Part shown: positions 62,006 to 64,000 of the stretch, in pieces
Numbering within the stretch: the first letter of the stretch is position 1
How the letters are laid out: each line of letters starts with the position of its first letter
Origin: Nageia nagi
Taxonomy: Eukaryota > Pinophyta
Assembly (NCBI GenBank): GCA_050084985.1
Contig: JBITNC010000001.1
Span: 86,118,001-86,182,000, forward strand
Length of the DNA: 64,000 nt
Direction: 5' to 3'
The notes under the pieces: generated by a model
Seen by the model: only the letters and a program-made list of their open reading frames with translations
Told to the model about the DNA's origin: nothing
Databases searched by the model: none
Made by a program: the position numbers and the translations under genes

Positions 62006-63061
62006 TGTTTACACCTAAAAAGGAATTTTAATTTAATTAAAATACACCTTTTAAGTATTTGAAATGATTTAATCATCTTTTTATTGTACATCCTCACTAC
62101 CTTTATATTTTATGATAACTTGTCGATGCAAATATAATCTGAAGAAGGAGCTTGGAAACTTATGCACCATAAGACCAAGGGTAAGCCTTGAAACTAGACT
62201 TGTAATCTATTTAGGTGGAAGGGTTATGCATGAGAAATAATGACATGATATGGAATCCTTGATAGGTGGTAACATAGTTGGTCTGATTAATTTATGTTTC
62301 TCAATGCCACCTATAATATTTGGATTTTGTTATACTTTGAATACTACATTCCTATAATCTTTCATTTAATCATACATAATAATCTTAGCTTTAAAGAGGA
62401 GTCCTCAATGAAAACCATGGCTCTAAGCCTTTTTGGAAAGGATGCCAAGTGATTATGCTCCATGTTGAGTGATGATGCTCCACATCGGGTGATGATGTGT
62501 TAAGATCCTGGGTGTGTGGATTCACTAACAGGTCGACCTTTTGGTGTAACGGTTCATAACATTTGGTATCAGAGCAGGCCATACGTCCCAAGTTCGAATC
62601 CCCGGAAAGGGCTACTGTGGAAAGGGCTACCTAGAGAAGACTAGAGTGAGAGCCGCCACAAGTGAGAGCCACCGAGGACGTCGGATGCGGAGCGTGGTGG
62701 AATGTTAAGATCCTGGGTGTGTGGATTCACTAACAGGTCGACCTTTTGGTGTAACGGTTCATAACATGATGCTCCATGGAGGTTGGATTGGTGGTTTCAT
62801 TTCATGGGAAAGGTTAGTCCTTGATCTCTTTGAGTTAGTTGTTTTCTCACATCATCGTAATAGGTAAGATAACAAGTTTGTATATACGCTTAATCCAAGT
62901 TTGATAGATTAAGATTAATTGAGCATCTTTTATCATTGCCATCTTTCATATTGGATTGCTTTAGTCAATAATATGATTGTGATATTTTTGAATTCTACTA
63001 TTATTAGTTATAATTCAATATAATTAAATAACCATAACAAATTATTATTTTGATTATAAAA
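62006..63061 (+). repeat. Gypsy-2 3' LTR (with nested miniature element)
   Basis: Aligns with the 5' LTR on both sides of a 269 bp insertion (62498-62766). Without the insertion and its duplicated site it is about 782 bp, close to 776 bp for the 5' copy. Confidence 0.88.
62498..62766 (+). mobile_element. TRIM/SMART-like miniature LTR retrotransposon
   Basis: Two 64 bp terminal repeats (62498-62561, 62703-62766) appear identical. They start TGTTAAGATCC, end CATAACA, and are flanked by TGATG on both sides (62493-62497, 62767-62771). A Met-tRNA PBS TGGTATCAGAGC (62564-62575) follows the first repeat after two bases. A purine-rich GCGGAGCGTGGTGGAA (62687-62702) precedes the second. There is no coding capacity, so it must rely on proteins of other elements. 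Size and layout fit TRIM elements of the very small SMART class. The GC-rich inside contains AGTTCGAATCC, like a Pol III B box. Confidence 0.93.
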
Positions 63062-63069
63062 AAATTAAT

Positions 63070-63520
63070 ATAATATGCTGAATTGAACCATTGCCATTAT
63101 GGTTGTTGATTTATTTGGAATTTATTTCAAGGAAAATGGTATTGAGAGTTCTCGAAAGCATATTAAGGCATGTGAGTACTCATCAAAAGTCTCTTCAATA
63201 TATTAATAATCATATTTAACACTTGATATTTTGATCAATTTTAATTTGGTGAATTATACAAGTTTGTTAGCTTAATATTTATTTAAGGGATTAAGATAAT
63301 ATGTTGAATTGAACCATTGCCATTATGGTTGTTGATTTATTTGGAATTTATTTCAAGGAAAATGCAATTGAGAGTTCTCGAAAGCATATTAAGGCATGTG
63401 AGTACTCATCAAAAATATCTTCAATATATTTATAATCATATTTAACACTTGATATTTTGATTAATTTTAATTTGGTAGATTCTACAAGTTTGTTAGCATA
63501 TCATTTATTTAAGGTTAAAC
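63070..63520 (+). repeat. Tandem duplication of about 226 bp
   Basis: Two adjacent copies begin 'aatatgctgaattgaacc' (about 63072) and 'aatatgttgaattgaacc' (about 63298). They share nearly every base through 'catatttaacacttgatatttt', with a few substitutions. It starts just outside the right target-site duplication of Gypsy-2. Confidence 0.88.
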
Positions 63521-64000
63521 ATTAGTTCTATAGTCACTAGCTCCTCCATCCTTAAAAAAATTCAATCAATATCAAAGCATTGAGACCTTCATCCTCTAAA
63601 CTCTTAATTGGTATCAAGTCCATTTATTATATTACATTAAAATGTAATAAAAGAATGAAAACAAAAAATAATTATAGATTATTGTATCTATTGGTGGATA
63701 CTTCAAGTATTGGAGTATTTATATGAGAAATTTTTTCATCTCTCAAGTCTTATGGAGTTTTATTTCACAAGGTTATGCATTGTACTACCCAAAAAGTAAC
63801 TCTGTTAGCAAATAAAATAAATAATATTAAGACAAATATTTATTTTATTACTGTTGGATAGATATCCCTTTTATAGTTACAAATCTCTAGATTTGTTGTG
63901 CCTTACCATAAGGGCTTTTACAAAATGGTTTTTGGGCCGTTATGGCCTCTAATAGAATCACCAATGTCCTAGCATAGTTGTTTGATGATTGGTATTGGTT
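63521..64000. other. No gene recognised
   Basis: AT-rich sequence to the window end, with no domain or repeat end visible. Confidence 0.4.

Larger units (their letters stand above)
53896..63061 (+). mobile_element. Gypsy-2: complete decayed Ty3/gypsy element (Tat-like)
   Basis: LTRs at 53896-54671 and 62006-63061 (the latter enlarged by a miniature element) are flanked by AGATT (53891-53895) and AAATT (63062-63066), a 5 bp duplication with one change. The internal order is PBS, gag, protease, RT, RNase H, a second archaeal-type RNase H, integrase, minisatellite and PPT. Two RNase H domains mark the Tat branch of non-chromoviral gypsy elements. Confidence 0.92.

Noticed and set aside
62564-62610. 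A tRNA gene inside the miniature element
   Set aside because: A B-box-like motif and a Met-tRNA complementary stretch are present, but no cloverleaf could be drawn. The TGGTATCAGAGC is best explained as the primer binding site.

Overview
This window is nuclear DNA of a seed plant with a large, repeat-rich genome. A gymnosperm is my best guess, but that is inference. The evidence is AT-rich DNA, several nested and decayed LTR retrotransposons, LINE fragments, and one spliced plant gene whose first intron is 3.4 kb. There are no bacterial or organellar features.

1-22.3 kb is a mosaic of old repeats. It opens with the 3' part of a Copia element (1-1952), which sits directly against a broken copy (A, minus strand) of an unusual repeat-encoded protein. 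Two more copies of that protein follow: C at 7.8-9.7 kb (+) and B at 18.2-21.5 kb (+). All three share a three-part layout: a conserved N-terminal module (seen in A and B), an acidic/Ser-rich basic-patch linker, and a C-terminal coiled coil (seen in B and C). I could not assign them to a known family, and no reverse transcriptase lies beside them. Copy A is preceded by a tandem array of about 365 bp units and copy B by an array of eight hairpins. Copies B and C are each followed by a stem-loop with the same loop sequence but different, still complementary stems.

22.8-23.9 kb is a LINE fragment. 26.05-30.78 kb (minus) holds six intact exons of cytosolic fructose-1,6-bisphosphatase, about the first half of the enzyme, with perfect GT-AG boundaries, a TATA box and an ACGT-type promoter motif. 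The second half of the enzyme is not found in the remaining 26 kb downstream.

33.7-51.1 kb is a complete but decayed Ty3/gypsy element on the minus strand. It has 5 bp target-site duplications (CCTTT) and two LTRs. A complete decayed Copia element (37049-45362, +) is inserted inside its RNase H region, with its own 5 bp duplication.

53.9-63.1 kb is a second gypsy element of the same lineage (plus strand, dual RNase H, Tat-like). Its 3' LTR carries a 269 bp miniature LTR element (TRIM/SMART-like) with apparently identical 64 bp terminal repeats and a perfect TGATG duplication. A tandem duplication of about 226 bp follows on the right.

Apart from the FBPase exons, every coding region here is repeat-derived and carries stops or frameshifts. 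All alignments were done by eye, so identities and some edges are approximate.
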